Origin: Otis tarda
Lineage: Eukaryota > Chordata > Aves > Otidiformes > Otididae
Length of the DNA stretch: 64,000 bases
NCBI GenBank assembly: GCA_026413225.1
Contig: CM048557.1
Coordinates: 22,484,871 to 22,548,870 of the forward strand
Direction of reading: 5' to 3'
Below the pieces are notes generated by a model. The model had not been told where the DNA came from and did not search any database. It saw only the letters and a list, made by a program, of their open reading frames with translations. Positions 49,867-61,818 of the stretch are shown in pieces (position 1 is the stretch's first letter; each line of letters opens with the position of its first letter). A program made the position numbers and the translations under genes.

Positions 49867-49872
49867 AATAAA
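49867..49872 (+). promoter_or_regulatory. LTR polyadenylation signal AATAAA
   Basis: AATAAA in LTR sense lies about 180 bases before the LTR end. The equivalent position in the second LTR (57886-57891, minus strand) reads AATAAC, so only this copy keeps a canonical signal. Being in LDLRAD3 sense, it could in principle act as an intronic polyadenylation site. Confidence 0.55.
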
Positions 49873-50048
49873 TGAGTATTTTTCCCCAAGTCAAGTCTGT
49901 TTTGCCCGTAATGGTAAAGATTTCTCCCCATCCTTATCTCAAACCTCAAGCCGTTTTTCTTATATCATCTCTCCCTATTCTCTCGGAGGGTGGGGGGAGT
50001 AAGAGAGAGACTGCGTAGTCTGGTCCTGATCGAGGCTGAACTACGACA

Positions 50049-50053
50049 ATGAT
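50049..50053. repeat. Right 5-bp target-site duplication of the nested LTR (ATGAT)
   Basis: This is an exact partner of 48889-48893. It directly follows the LTR terminal CA at 50047-50048 and is followed by the resumed CR1 sequence CTAGTACCAAACCCC. Confidence 0.93.
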
Positions 50054-50248
50054 CTAGTACCAAACCCCCTACCATGGGCAGGGGCATCTTCAGCTAGACC
50101 AGGTTGCTCGAAGCCCCATCCAGCCTGGCCTTGATCACTCCCAAGGATAGGGCATCCACAACTTGTCTGGGCAACCTGTTCCAGTGCCTCATCACCCTCA
50201 TAGTGAAGAATTTCTTCTTAGGTCTAATCTAAATTGACTCTCTTCCAG

Positions 50249-52489
50249 TTAAAAACCATTACCCCTTGTCCTGTTGCTACGTGCCCTTGTCAAAAGACTC
50301 TCTCCAGCTTTCATATAAGCCCCCTTTAGGTACTGGAAGGCCGCTATAAGGTCTCCCTGGAGCCTCCTCTCCTCCAGGCTGAACAGCCTCAGCTCTCTCA
50401 GCCGGTCCTCATAAGAGAGGTCCTCCAGCCCTGTGATCATCTTCGTGGCCCTCTTCTGGGCACGCTCCAACAGGTCCCTGTCCTTCTTATGTTGGGGGCT
50501 CCAGAACTAGATGCAGTACTGCAGGTGGGGTCTCATCAGAGCGGAGTAGAGGGGCAGAATCACCTCCCTCGACCTACTGGCCACGCTTCTTCTGATGCAG
50601 GCCAGGATGCAGTTGGCTTTCTGGGCTGCAAGTGCACATTGCCCGATCATGTTGAGCTTCTTGTTAAATAGCACCAGTCCCAATACTGGCCCCTGAGGAA
50701 CGCCACTCATCACTGGTCTCCACTTGGACATTGAGCCATTGACTGCAACTCTTTGAGTGTAGCCATCCAGCCAATTCCGTATCCACCGAGTGGTCTGTTC
50801 TTCAACTCCATGTCTCTCCAATTTGAAGACAAGAATGTCATGCAGGACAGTGTCAAATGCTTTTCACAAGTCCAGGTAGATGACATCAGTTGCTCTTCCC
50901 TCATCCACTGAAGCTGTAACCCCATTATAGAAGGCCACCTAATTTGTCAGGCACAATTTGCCCTTAGTGCCCATGCTGGCTGTCACAAATCACCTCCTTA
51001 TTTTCCATATACCTTAGCATGGTTTCCAGGAGGATCTGCTCCATGATCTTGCCAGGCACAGAGGTGAGACTGGCCAGCCTGTAGGTCCCTGGGTCTTCCT
51101 TGTTTCCCTTTTTACGAATGGGGGTTATGTTTCCCCTTCTCCAATCAGTGGGAACTTCACTGGACTGCCATGACTTCTCAAATATGATGGATAGTAGCTT
51201 AGCAACTTCATCCTCCTGTTCCCTCCAAACCCTTGGATGTCTCATGGACTTGTGCCACTTCATGTTCCTTAGATGGTCTCAATCCTGATCTTCTACAGTG
51301 AATGGCTCTTCATTCTCCCAGTCCCTGCCTTTGCCTTCTGCAATTTGGGCAATATGGCTAGAGCCCTTGCCAGTGAAGACTGCGGGAAAAAAGTTTTTGA
51401 ATACCTCAGCCTTCTCCATGTGCTGGGTAACCAGGTCTTATGTTTCTTTCTGGAAAGGGCTTACATTTTTTTCTAGTCTTCCTTTTATCACTGACGTACC
51501 TATAGAAACTTTCCTTATTGCCCTTGATGTCTGTGGCCGGATTTAATTTTATCAGAGCTTTAGCTTTCCTAACCTGATCCTTGGCTGCTTGGACAATTTC
51601 TTTGTATTGCTCCCAAGCTGTCTGTCCTTGCTTCCACTCTCTGTAGGCTTCCTTTTTGTCTTTCAGTTTGTCTAGGAGCTCCTTGTTCATCCATGCAGGC
51701 CTCCTGGTGATTTTGCCCAACTTCCTCTTTGTTGGGATGCATTGCTCCTGAGCTTGGGGGAGGTGATCCTTGACTGTTAACCCAGCTCTTTTGGGCCCCT
51801 CTTCCCTCTAGGGCTTTATGCCATGGTACTCTGCCAAGCAGATCCATGAAGAGGCCAGTCTGCTCTCCTGAAGTCCAGGGTAGTGAGCTTGTTGTGCATC
51901 CTCCTCACGGCCCTAAGGATCTTGAACTCCACCATTTCATGGTCACTGCAGCCACGGCTGCCCTTGACTTTCACGTTCCCCACCAGGCCCTCCTTGTTGA
52001 TGAAAACAAGGTCCAGCACAGCACCTCTTCTCATTGGCTCTGCTGTCACTTGGAGAAGGAAGTTATGATCCACACATTCCAGGAACCTCCTGGATTGTTA
52101 ATGCCCTGCTGTGTTGTCCTTCCAACAGATATCGGGGTGGTTGAGGTCTCCCAAAAGGACCAGGGCTTCTGAATGTGAGGCTGCTCCTGTCTGTCCATAG
52201 AGGGCCTCATCCTCTGTCTTCCTGGCGAGGTGGTCTGTAGCAGACTCCCACTGTAATGTCTCTGTCCCTGCCTTCCCTTTAATCCTGACCCATAAGCTCT
52301 CTGTCAGCTCCTCATCCATCCCCAGGCGCAGCTCTGTGCGCTCCAGCTGGTCATGGACATAGAGGGCAACACCTCCTCCTCATCCACCCTGCCTGTCCTT
52401 CCTAAAGAGTCTTTATTCCTCCATCCCAATTCTCCAGTCATAGGAGCCATCCCACCACGACTTCGTGATGTCAATAAGATCATAGCCAT
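50249..52489 (-). pseudogene. CR1 ORF2 remnant (endonuclease plus reverse transcriptase), broken
   Basis: The remnants of CR1 ORF2 are spread over several frames, so multiple frameshifts and stops have accumulated. Endonuclease-type blocks include LDLVFINKEGLVGNVKVKGS followed by RGCSDHEMVEF (51816-52073). Linker and reverse transcriptase blocks include [18 protein letters not shown] (51406-51720), [20 protein letters not shown] (50964-51263), and a VPQG-containing block near 50.7 kb. After VPQG..GLVLFN the frame jumps directly to [16 protein letters not shown], so the segment that normally holds the catalytic Asp-Asp motif is missing. The C-terminal region ends early at a stop after GNGF near 50249. 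The element cannot encode an active enzyme. Confidence 0.88.
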
Positions 52490-53487
52490 TCTGAGCTCCT
52501 CTGGGTCATATGGTCTTAGAATTGCTTTTTTTTTTTTTTTCCCTTGAAAAATAGTATATTATTAAATTTTTTATACCAAGAGAAATTTGGAAACTTGCAT
52601 AAATTAGATTTGTTTCATGTCTGTAGAGGTGTGGGGGGAGGGAAGGAGGAGAAACAGCACCAAAAAAAATTAATTTACTTAAAATTTCACAAATGCCAGA
52701 CCTTGAGTAATTTTCTTTGTAAGTAGATCCGCAGTGCATGTCATTACCCATCAATTTTCATTTGCTTTTAACCCAATTAGAAGCACCACATATACTAGCA
52801 GTCCCTGTTTTTTGGGAGAAATGTGCTAAGAGGAAGGATATGGATGTTACCCCTCTTGCAGTCACCCCTCTCATGGGCCAAGTGAATTTTATGTATAGTG
52901 CAGAGAAGAACTGGTTGAATCTTTTCCTTATTTTTCCAAAATTAAGTATTGATCATCTTAGGGTAGAAACAAGTATTGGGCATTGCAAAATGGAGCCCAG
53001 AGGTGAAGGAAAATGGAGCTGTGCAGGCTTGCCTATGTGAAGACATGCCCAGTAATGCGTTGCTGCTGGCATGGTAAGCTAAACTCAGCCATACATATAT
53101 ATACACCTCAACTTAAATATTCAATTGACAGCTCTTGGATCATTTGATCTCAGCAGGAGGGGAAGAGGCTGCTCTTCCATTATCTAGATTGATTTCTGCC
53201 AAAGGATATTTGTTCTCACCTTCATGTCCTAACTGGAACTATTAGCTAACCTGTAGCCTACAAGATTGGTATCACATTCAGATGGAGGCTGTCTTATTTC
53301 AACAGCACGGTATGTGAACAAACTTACCCTTCCATCAGTCCGAAAAACGAAATGTCCCTGTCATTTCAAGCTTCAGCAAGTGCTTGAAGTTGCATGCTAG
53401 TACTGGAGCATGAAACTCTTACCAAGTACTGATCAGTGGGACAGTTGAGAACTTGTCAAATAGTCTTGAGGTTTTTTGTTCTTGTTT

Positions 53488-53510
53488 AAAAAAAAAAAAA
53501 AAAAAAAAAA
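53488..53510. repeat. Poly-A tract (23 A)
   Basis: Twenty-three consecutive A on the + strand follow a T/G-rich stretch. I see no retroposed gene body upstream and no flanking duplication, so it is recorded only as a homopolymer. Confidence 0.9.
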
Positions 53511-56500
53511 GGAAGGATTGCTGAAGTAATTTAAATTGCTCTGAGATGAATTTTCCAAGACTGTTTGCCCTAGGAGAATCAATATTAGGATTGTCAAAAT
53601 GTTGAGCGCCTGATCTCCACATAACATACTCCATTTTAAATGGGTAGTAAGTCATCTGGTGTTGTGGTAATTAATCTGGTGTAAATGAGATTGAAATCAA
53701 TATCAGATGGCTAATTGGAGGTCTCTGATTGGTGTGGGTATGTCTTCAGGGGCTGGGGAGAAATTCCCATGGCCAATTCTGCTGTGCAAACTCTTTCCTT
53801 TGTTCTTTCCCACATTTGCTACCATGCTTTTCCTCTGTGCCTGAATTTGCAAGCTCTCACGATCTACAGCGCTGCGCAGTGCAGTTGAAGAGCTCTCCTT
53901 GGGGGAGAGTATTTCAAAATTGACTGCTAATCTCTGCTAGGAAAGATAAACCTAAAACCAGAGCAGATGGTGAAAATTTCTATTTATTAAGAAGTAGATG
54001 TAACAAAACTCAAATCTTCTTCCCTAATATTGGTGTAATTGGCTTATATTCTTACTGTTCTTTGTCAAGTCCCAATTCTGTCTCCCAGGTTTGTTTTATT
54101 GTTCAGTGTTGCTTGCATTCAGGTTGCAGTGCAGCTGGCTGAAAGATGAGGGGGAATTGCATTTGTTTTTCTTTGAACAAACTGTATTAATTAAAATGCC
54201 TCCCACTGGGCTTGCAGTTTGCTGTGAGTAGCACATATCATTAGCTTTTAAAAACCAACAGGATCATCAAGTTAATATTATTTTACTTTAAGTGCTGTAT
54301 GATTTAAGTTGCATAGCATAACCCCAAGGCAGAACAGCAAACCTGGACGTGCAACTCGTAGGTGTCCCACAGAAGAATGTATATTTTTGGTGATGGAAAA
54401 GAGTCTGTATTAATTAGAAGGGGGAGAATTTTACTTTTTTTTTAATCAGCAAAGAAGGTTAATTGTTTGACTAGAGCAGTCAAATGTGAAAATGAATACA
54501 GCCTTGACAGGTACGTTCTTTTGTATACAGATGTGTGTGTATTGCTGGAGAACACGGTGCCTGGCATATTTTCTTCTGCCAAAATGCTTTCAGTAATGAA
54601 CAGCAGGCTTCATCCATGGACAAGTTGAGGCTTGAAAAGTGTAGTTCTGTATCTGCTGTTTCCTGCTTTTCAACCAAGGGTTGGAATATTCTTCTTGACA
54701 TGCAAAAGCATTTGCTTGCATCTTTTCAGGACATCTTAATGATCAGCAGTTTGCCAGAGTTACACTGAGAGTGTGAGGAACTTTGGATCCAGTAGGAAGA
54801 AACGAATTGATTTCTGTGGGAATGGGTGAAAGGAGAATTCCAAGGTACCTGGTTTGGTGTAAGATACCAAAAACAGTAGTAAGGAACATGTACTGTGTGT
54901 TTTAGGAGAAGATGTCATTAGTTACAGGAGAAAGTCAGAGCCTTGAACTATTTCTATACAATTCAGTCTGGGTTAGGGTGTTTTGATGTGAGCCCTTGAA
55001 CTGTTAAAAATGCACAGTATACAATGGATGAATGACTAGGAGCTTTCCTCTGCTGGAAAAGAAGAAATTTGCATATAGTATTTGAAATGTTTATCACACA
55101 CCAGAAGCCCTAGCAGTGAATGTATTGCCATGGCAAATGCTTATGCGTTGTGGCATGCATTCATGGAGTATAAGTAAATAGAACAGATGAAGTTGCTCTG
55201 TTGGGCTTCAGAATAAGGGAAATTTTCCTTATTTAAGGAAGTATAGGCCTTGGGTGATGTAATGCTGTATATTTTTTTTTCACTCAGCCCATTATTAAAA
55301 ATGCAGTGCAGTATAAAGGATCATTAAATAGGGATGTACAGTTCATTAAATGAAATGCTTTATATCCAGCTAGCAGTGAAACAGCAAGCAGCTAGTAAGT
55401 AAATGAATAATTACATTTAAAGTTCTAAGTAAAGAAACTATGCCAAAGACAAAGTCAGAAAGAAAGTTTGTTGCTCATCGGTCTCCTATAATTTAGAATT
55501 ACATTCATGATAGTGGTGGAGACAACAGAATGAGAAGGATGCGTGTTTGAAAGATCTGTGCCATTGAGGTGTGGCAAGTAGTTGGTCAAAAAAATAGGCT
55601 CAGATTAATGCGGTTGAAGTGTTTGTCTCTGCTTCCATTTGGGCAGGGCAAAGCAGTTTGGCTTTGGTTTCACACCTGTATCTGATTGGGATGCTCCCAG
55701 CAGGAGTTCGTTTACCAAAGACTCCCAAGTTGGAGGACTCACGTGCACAAACAGGATTCAGTGCCACCGGAAATGCAGTATTTGCATCCGCTTAGCTGAG
55801 AAGGACCCAAGATAAACTGCTTTTCCCTTTCATGCACTGTCAGAGTTAGTTAAATCTTTGTCCAAGGGTATTGAACACCTTGCTACCCTCATCCTAAAGT
55901 GATTAAGAACAAAACCTTAAGAGGGAGCCTTTACCTGTACAGCTTCAGGCTGTTTGGGTGGAAACACTCTTTTCCTTCTGTTTTTCTCCTTTGCAGGAGG
56001 TAATTTGAGAGTCCTTGAGCTACTAAGGGGGAGAAAGAGGAAGGATGCTGCAAAAACGCCACGAGAGGAGGCAGCTCTGTATTCCATTCTCCTCCTTAAG
56101 TGTGGCTTATGTATTTATATGTTGCACCGTACAGAAAAGCATAAGCAGTCCTTGGACAAGAAATCAGAATTGCCATCTCCTGGTTCCCAGGTGGACTCTC
56201 TAATTGCTAGGTCACAACGTACACCCTAGGCAGGTTCTGTAACTCTGGGGAAATAAAAGAATGTGGATTTGAACTCCCTTGTCCAGGTAAGATCACACAA
56301 CCCCAATTTCTTTTGCTATCAGATGCTAGTGAAGGAGGAGAATAGAAGAATACTGCTTTTGTTTTAAATGTCATAATGCTGCAGTTCTGTTATGGAATTA
56401 GCATGCAATGAAGAACATGCATAATATTTGTTCTGCACAATGAGAGTCAAGTTTGGAGTCTTTGTGTAAGATGCAGCATTGAAAAGAGGGTGTGCAGCAC

Positions 56501-57697
56501 AGAAATTGTCATTGTTTTCTCCTTCATCTCTACAGATTCTATTACTACAATGCTGGTTTAATTATTTTTCTGGGTATAGTTTCTTGCTACTCATCCTTAA
56601 AGCATCATAGTTTTATTCCCAAGGGCAGAAAACCTTTCCTTTACTGAAATTTGGCAAGTCACTTTCAAAAGGATACAATTTTTCTGAGTCTGATTTATTG
56701 GTTAGTCCCCACAGAGAGTGCAGAAAGTGTTGTATGTTATACTTTCTATGAGTTTTTTGTCTAGACAGAGTATTACAGTACGGTTATAAAGATACTCCGG
56801 AACATCTGCAATTTTTAAATGCAAGAGGACTGTATTACTAAGTACCTTCTCAGCTGCCAGTTGCTTTTCACTGAATACTTACGTTTTCTGAATAAATCCA
56901 AATGCCTGCAGTTGCTTCCTACTAAACATTTTGGCCTGTGTTCTGCTACTCAGGTATCATTAAGCAAGTGATTACTTTCATTGCTTGGGTTTTGCCCAGA
57001 ACCAGAACTACTATCTCCGTCTGACACATAGCCTTTTGAAATTCTTGGTCCAAAATCTTGGTGTAGAAAAAGAATGAAAATGTGCACAGGTTTTCCTTCA
57101 CAGAGGACTGGAAGTTGCTGAGATGCGTTTCAGATTGCTGACAGCTAGCCTAAAAGTCCCTTTAGGACATACCTCAGGACAGAGCAGAACTTCTTACCAT
57201 CATTGTGTTGAGTGTGTTCTTGGTCTCTTCCAGACCCTTGATGTGAACAGGAAGCTCTGCAAAGACTCTGCTCAAAGTGACAGTCCTCATTCTCAGTGTT
57301 TGATGGGAAATACTTCATTCTGATGCTGTGTGGCCTAAGAGACTCTTCTGTCCTTCAGTCACCTCCACTCTCACTTCAGGCTCAAAGTTATTTCCTAGGT
57401 TTCCTCTTTCCTGTACCGCCCATGGTCCCCTCTGAGAGCTCTGACTGTTTCACTTGAAGTGACCTGACCCCTAGCTCCCATACCAAGGTGGCTGAGTGAA
57501 ATGGTTGGTGAGAATAATGAGTCAGAGGAGAAAAATACCCATCAAATCTGAAGATGTTTAGGGACTTCTGACATCACATCTGCTCTTACTGAGCTGACAA
57601 AGTTAAGGCTGAGTAGACCCATTTCCCTGTAGCGATCCAGTTCATTTATTTCCATGAAATGTTCAGCTGCCATAGACCTCAGGTATGTTTGGATTAA

Positions 57698-57702
57698 ACT
57701 CA
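57698..57702. repeat. Left 5-bp target-site duplication of the second LTR (ACTCA)
   Basis: ACTCA directly precedes the element end TGTCGTCGTTCAGCC at 57703 and is repeated exactly at 58840-58844. Confidence 0.92.
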
Positions 57703-58839
57703 TGTCGTCGTTCAGCCCCGATCGGAACCAGACTACGCAGTCTCTCTCTCACTCCCACCACCCTCCAAGAGAATAGGGAGAGATAATATAAGAAAAATGG
57801 CTCGAGGTTTGAGATAAGGACAGGGAGAAAATCCTTAAAGTTACCGTCACGGGCAAAACAGACTCGACTTGGGGAAAACTATTCAGTTATTACTAAAAAC
57901 AGCAGGATAATGAGACAGAGAACAAGATAACCTCCATCCACCCCTCCCTCTTCCCAAGCTTAACATTATCTCTACTACCTTCCCCCTCCGAGCAGCACAG
58001 GGGGGAAGAGGGAATGGGGGTTGCAGTCAGTTCATCACGCATTGTTTCACGCTGCTGCTTCATGGTCGGGGGAAGAACTCCTCGCATTCCTGCCCTGCTC
58101 CTTCATGAGGTCCCACCCATACGCCATAGTCCTTCCTGAAACTGCTCCGGCGTGGGTCATCTCTTCCACGGGGTGCAGTCTCTCCGGAACGGCTGTCCCA
58201 GCGGGCCCTCCACGGGCCACAGCCGCCTTCAGGCATCCACTTCCCCCGGTACAGGGTCCTCCACGGGCTGCAGGTGGATCTCTGCCCCTCCGTGGACCTC
58301 CATGGGCTGCAGGGGCACAGCCTGCTCCACCATGGTCATCACCACAGGCTGCAGGGGAATCTTGGCCAGGAGCCACATTACTCCTCCCCCTCCTTCTCCA
58401 CTGACCTTGGTGTCTGCAGCCGTTCCTCACAACAGGCTGCCAGATGTTTCTCAGGATCTTTTTTTACATCTTATTCACTTCTCATCTCCTCTCCACTTCT
58501 TGCAGCTGGGGGGGACCGATTCGGGCCCAGTCGGCCGCCTGGCGAGAGGCCAGAGGGTGAGGCCTGCAAGGCCCATGAGGCCTGTGGCTCCCCCTCTGCA
58601 CCTCTGCCCCCGCTCAGCTTCTTCACATCTTCTCTCTTTTTTTCCTGTTTTCCCCTTCTTAAATATGTTATCGCAGAGGAGTTATCATGGAACATTCTGC
58701 TACCAATCAGCTCGGCCTTGGCCAGCAGCAGGTCTGCCCTAGGCCCGGCCGAGTCCACTGAACAAAGGGGAGCGACTTCTAGCAGTTTCCCACAGAAGCT
58801 GCCACCTTAGGCCCCTCCTCACTAAACAAAACCACAACA
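57703..58839 (-). mobile_element. Solo LTR of the same ERVL-like family, opposite orientation
   Basis: This 1137-bp element is homologous over its full length to the LTR at 48894-50048 but lies on the minus strand. It starts at TGTCGTCGTTCAGCCCC and ends AAACAAAACCACAACA (+ strand), flanked by perfect ACTCA duplications. The inverted CCAAT (58703-58707), TATA-like box (58658-58665) and internal CTGCAG repeats are all recognisable. The polyadenylation hexamer is altered to AATAAC. Compared with the first copy it lacks about 18 bases near 58425-58435, close to the cognate AGGAACGGCTGCAG block, and the copies differ at many single positions. Internal retroviral sequence is absent, so this is also a solo LTR. 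Confidence 0.93.
58268..58354 (-). repeat. Internal tandem repeat of the second LTR
   Basis: CTGCAG recurs at 58268, 58307 and 58349 (spacings 39 and 42), with shared CCATGG/CCATGGTC blocks. It is the mirror of the repeat at 49406-49527 in the other copy. Confidence 0.82.
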
Positions 58840-58844
58840 ACTCA
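58840..58844. repeat. Right 5-bp target-site duplication of the second LTR (ACTCA)
   Basis: This is an exact partner of 57698-57702, immediately after the element terminus CAACA at 58835-58839. Confidence 0.92.
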
Positions 58845-61697
58845 TTAAACCAGTACTGCTTTAGTGAGTGTTGTGTTACTGAGAGTGGTATTTGAACTGT
58901 ACCATCAGGAGCAAATTCCTGTGTTCAACGTCTTGCCAGATTGAGGATTTTCCATTAGACTGAGGTCATCCTGCTAACCTTCACTGGTTTCAAGAAGAAG
59001 CAAGCTCATTTTAAACCACAGCAGTAATTAAATCTGTATGCTGACTTGACTGATTTGATATTTAATTAAAGCAGAAGTATTATGGGGTAGTTGAGATAAA
59101 TGGCAGTCAATGTTTGCAAGACTGACATAATCTGATTTTTTTTTTTTTTCTTTTTAGGTTATAAAAATGTTTCTTAGTATAGTATGTAGGTATGCATGGA
59201 GAAATCCTTAGGAAATATGCACTAGCCTGGAATATTCCTAGTAGCTATTTTCCAGGTTTTGAATAAGAGCATAGAAGACTTCAGTCAGATGTAAGATGCA
59301 GAGTACAAAAAAAACTTGAACAATTTCACACCAAACCATTCATTGTATTTCTGTGTATATATCTGTGTAATACTATTGGTAGCCTTCAGCAGAACGAAGG
59401 AAAAAAAAAGATTAATCAAATCATTAAGAAAATTTTACTTGTTTACAAAAAGCTTTGCAATTTTTTGTGATTAGAAGTGTTTAACTATAGTCAGTCTGTG
59501 AAAGTGTGCAACTGAATTTGTTTTGCTTCACTTTTTAAATTTGACATGGTAAACAAGTAGGGATTTTTTCCCCACTGAACTGCAAATTATCTGTAAAATA
59601 GAAATCATTGCTTTCTGACAGCATAGAGTCTAGTTTGTTGAGAACCTCATAGTTAATGATACACGTGGCTCACAGGTTCAACAGCTCTTAGAGAACTGAG
59701 ACAAAAGAAATGCTGTATTCATTTGCTTTACTGGTAAGGGATCACTAATCATGGGTCTTTACGACACTTACTGAAAGTGCTTTTTTGGCATTCTTGGTCT
59801 CTTGACTTTCAATGCTTTTTCTTTTTAATTACCTTTTTAATTACTCCCCATCCACCCTGGGAACTCACTATCGGTGCTTCACTCAGGAGTTTTGAAATGA
59901 GGAATTCCTCTTGGCTATTAAGTTTCCACCTTCCTTATAATAGCTGCTCTGGTAATTATGATGTTCACCTCCTCCTGACTTGATGAAAGTCCCTTTCTGT
60001 CTCTTACTGTAGATGTGGTCCAAGACAGCTTTATCCCTGTGCCCTGTCGTACAGCTTTGTATTGCTCAAGCCTTTAGCGCGATTGTCACGTGCTCTAAAC
60101 CAGTTTCCAACAGAGGCGATGGGATTAAGTGTCTGGGATTGGATTTTTGTTGCAACAAGATTTTGAAACATTCCAGATGTAGTTGCTCTTACTAGTCTTC
60201 TGGAAGCTCTTATTTATTAACATTGCACCATATCTGAGGCGTTCCTCTTCAGCCTTTTGCTTTTTGAGGACACCAGTCTTCACTCAAGATAACTGGAAGA
60301 AAAGTCCACAGAAACGATTCCCTTCCTGGCAAGATAGTCTGTGCTGTGTATCTTTGTGACAAATTTCTTGTTGACAGATCTTTTGACCTATTGGAGCAAC
60401 AGGAATTTTTGCAGAATTGCAGAATTGATAAACTTCACGTAGTGATGTCTTCCTCATGGGGCGGTTGCTAAGTAAAAGCCGCACTTTTGAGAAGAACTTG
60501 CTTTCTGAAGGGAGTCAGCCTTTAAGCTGTCCACTTTGCGTTGTTACAACTCACTCTCTCTGGTTCTTGTCGTTAAGATTTGAAAGATTGTAAGAGAAAA
60601 TTTACCCATTGAGTTAGGTACATGGATTATATAGACTGTGGAGGGGTATGAAACCAAGTGTTCTGTTTGCAAACTTCTCTTCTGCTTCTGAAAATTTATT
60701 TGCAAGATTTCTTGGCAGATGAAAAAACTTAGATTTGATTAAACTCAGAAAGATCGAAGCTTCGGAGTTAAGCTAGAAAAGGTGTTTGAAATACAGATGA
60801 GTTGACTTTGTTGTTGTTGTTTTGTTTTAAAAACTAATGACTTATTTTAATGGGCCAAAAAGCTAGTATCACCATTACTATAAGGTACTAAGGACATGGG
60901 TTTAAATAAAAATTACCTTAATAGTTGATCAGTTTACACAGGGCTATGTGGTGTGGGCCTTTGAAATGTGCTTTGGTTTGCTGAGACATGTTACTGGTCC
61001 TGTTCGAGTACCAGTTGTATTCTGGAAATTGCTGGGGCTTCTGTGTCTTGCATCTGCTGGCACAGCATGGAATTTAGATGGCTTTTAGTAGACAGCAAGG
61101 TTTTACATTGTACTGTGTCCTTCATAAAAGGCATATCCCAAATCTATAAAACACGTGTGTACAATTGAAGTGGACTACGCTAGCAAATTAGGAGACCCTG
61201 TTAAATGCTTGTGTGAAGCTTTGAAAGACTTTGACCTGTTGATTTTAGTTTGCCACATGCAGCATGTACTCCTAGGCAATTATTTTTCTAGGCTAAGTAA
61301 AATTTTTCAGGCAGTTCTTTTCTAGGTGAATCAAAATTTGGCTTTTCTGTTTGATTATTCCTCTTTCCCCACCTCTCAAGGGAAGAAATGTTTGTTACTT
61401 TTTCCAAAATCCATTGCAGAACTGGACATCCGAAATCATTAGTCACCCTTGAAATATTAGGCACAATGTTTGAACGACTGTCAAAGAAAATTCCAGGTTT
61501 GAGCTTGATCTAAGCTGACTGTGGCACTGATGGAGCAGCCTGTGTCTCGGGGCATGACGTGCTAATCTGCTGCACGAGATGCCAAGTGGCAGCGGGCAGC
61601 TTGAGTAGTCTTTGAAGAGTGTTCAACTAGCTAGCATATAGTAAATATGTATTAGGGCAACACTCTCTTATTTGAAAGGATAAAATTTACAGTGCTC

Positions 61698-61735
61698 CTC
61701 TATGCTACATTACTAGTACTCTACGCTACATTACT
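61698..61735. repeat. 17-bp direct repeat, 21-base period
   Basis: CTCTATGCTACATTACT (61698-61714) recurs as CTCTACGCTACATTACT (61719-61735) with one change. It is a local duplication with a 4-base spacer. Confidence 0.85.
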
Positions 61736-61818
61736 GAAAGCAATTAAAATAACATTTTGGTGTATGGCACCATCTGAGGTAAAAGCACCATGCTTACAGG
61801 AATGACTTGGTTTGAAAA

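Larger units (their letters stand above)
48894..50048 (+). mobile_element. Solo LTR of an endogenous retrovirus (ERVL-like), nested in CR1
   Basis: This 1155-bp element begins TGCTCTGGTTTTG and ends GCTGAACTACGACA (terminal TG...CA), flanked by a perfect 5-bp ATGAT duplication. A homologous copy in the opposite orientation lies at 57703-58839, which defines both boundaries independently. There is no internal retroviral region, primer-binding site or second LTR, so this is a solo LTR left by LTR-LTR recombination. It is GC-richer than the intron. It carries a CCAATTGG box and a TATTTAAG TATA-like box near the 5' side, a ~40-bp tandem repeat in the middle and an AATAAA signal near the 3' side. 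The 5-bp duplication and general make-up suggest an avian ERVL-class family; the family name needs a repeat-library comparison. Confidence 0.93.
50049..52513 (-). mobile_element. CR1 LINE body, antisense, 5'-truncated and internally deleted
   Basis: About 2.5 kb of CR1 continues from the 3' piece at 48853-48893 after the LTR interruption. On the minus strand it spans the end of the endonuclease domain (about 51.8-52.5 kb), the linker and N-terminal reverse transcriptase region (about 50.7-51.7 kb), the C-terminal ORF2 region (50.25-50.65 kb) and the 3' UTR. The 5' end stops at about 52513, within the endonuclease domain. Junction sequence near 50.67 kb shows a deletion of the catalytic core. 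The copy is antisense to LDLRAD3. Confidence 0.93.

Noticed and set aside
48894-50048. Considered as a provirus with gag/pol/env content
   Set aside because: The element is only 1155 bp with terminal TG...CA and a target duplication at both ends. No internal region or retroviral protein motif is present, so it is a solo LTR.
53488-53510. Poly-A run considered as the tail of a processed pseudogene
   Set aside because: No gene-like sequence upstream, no polyadenylation signal in place and no flanking target duplication.
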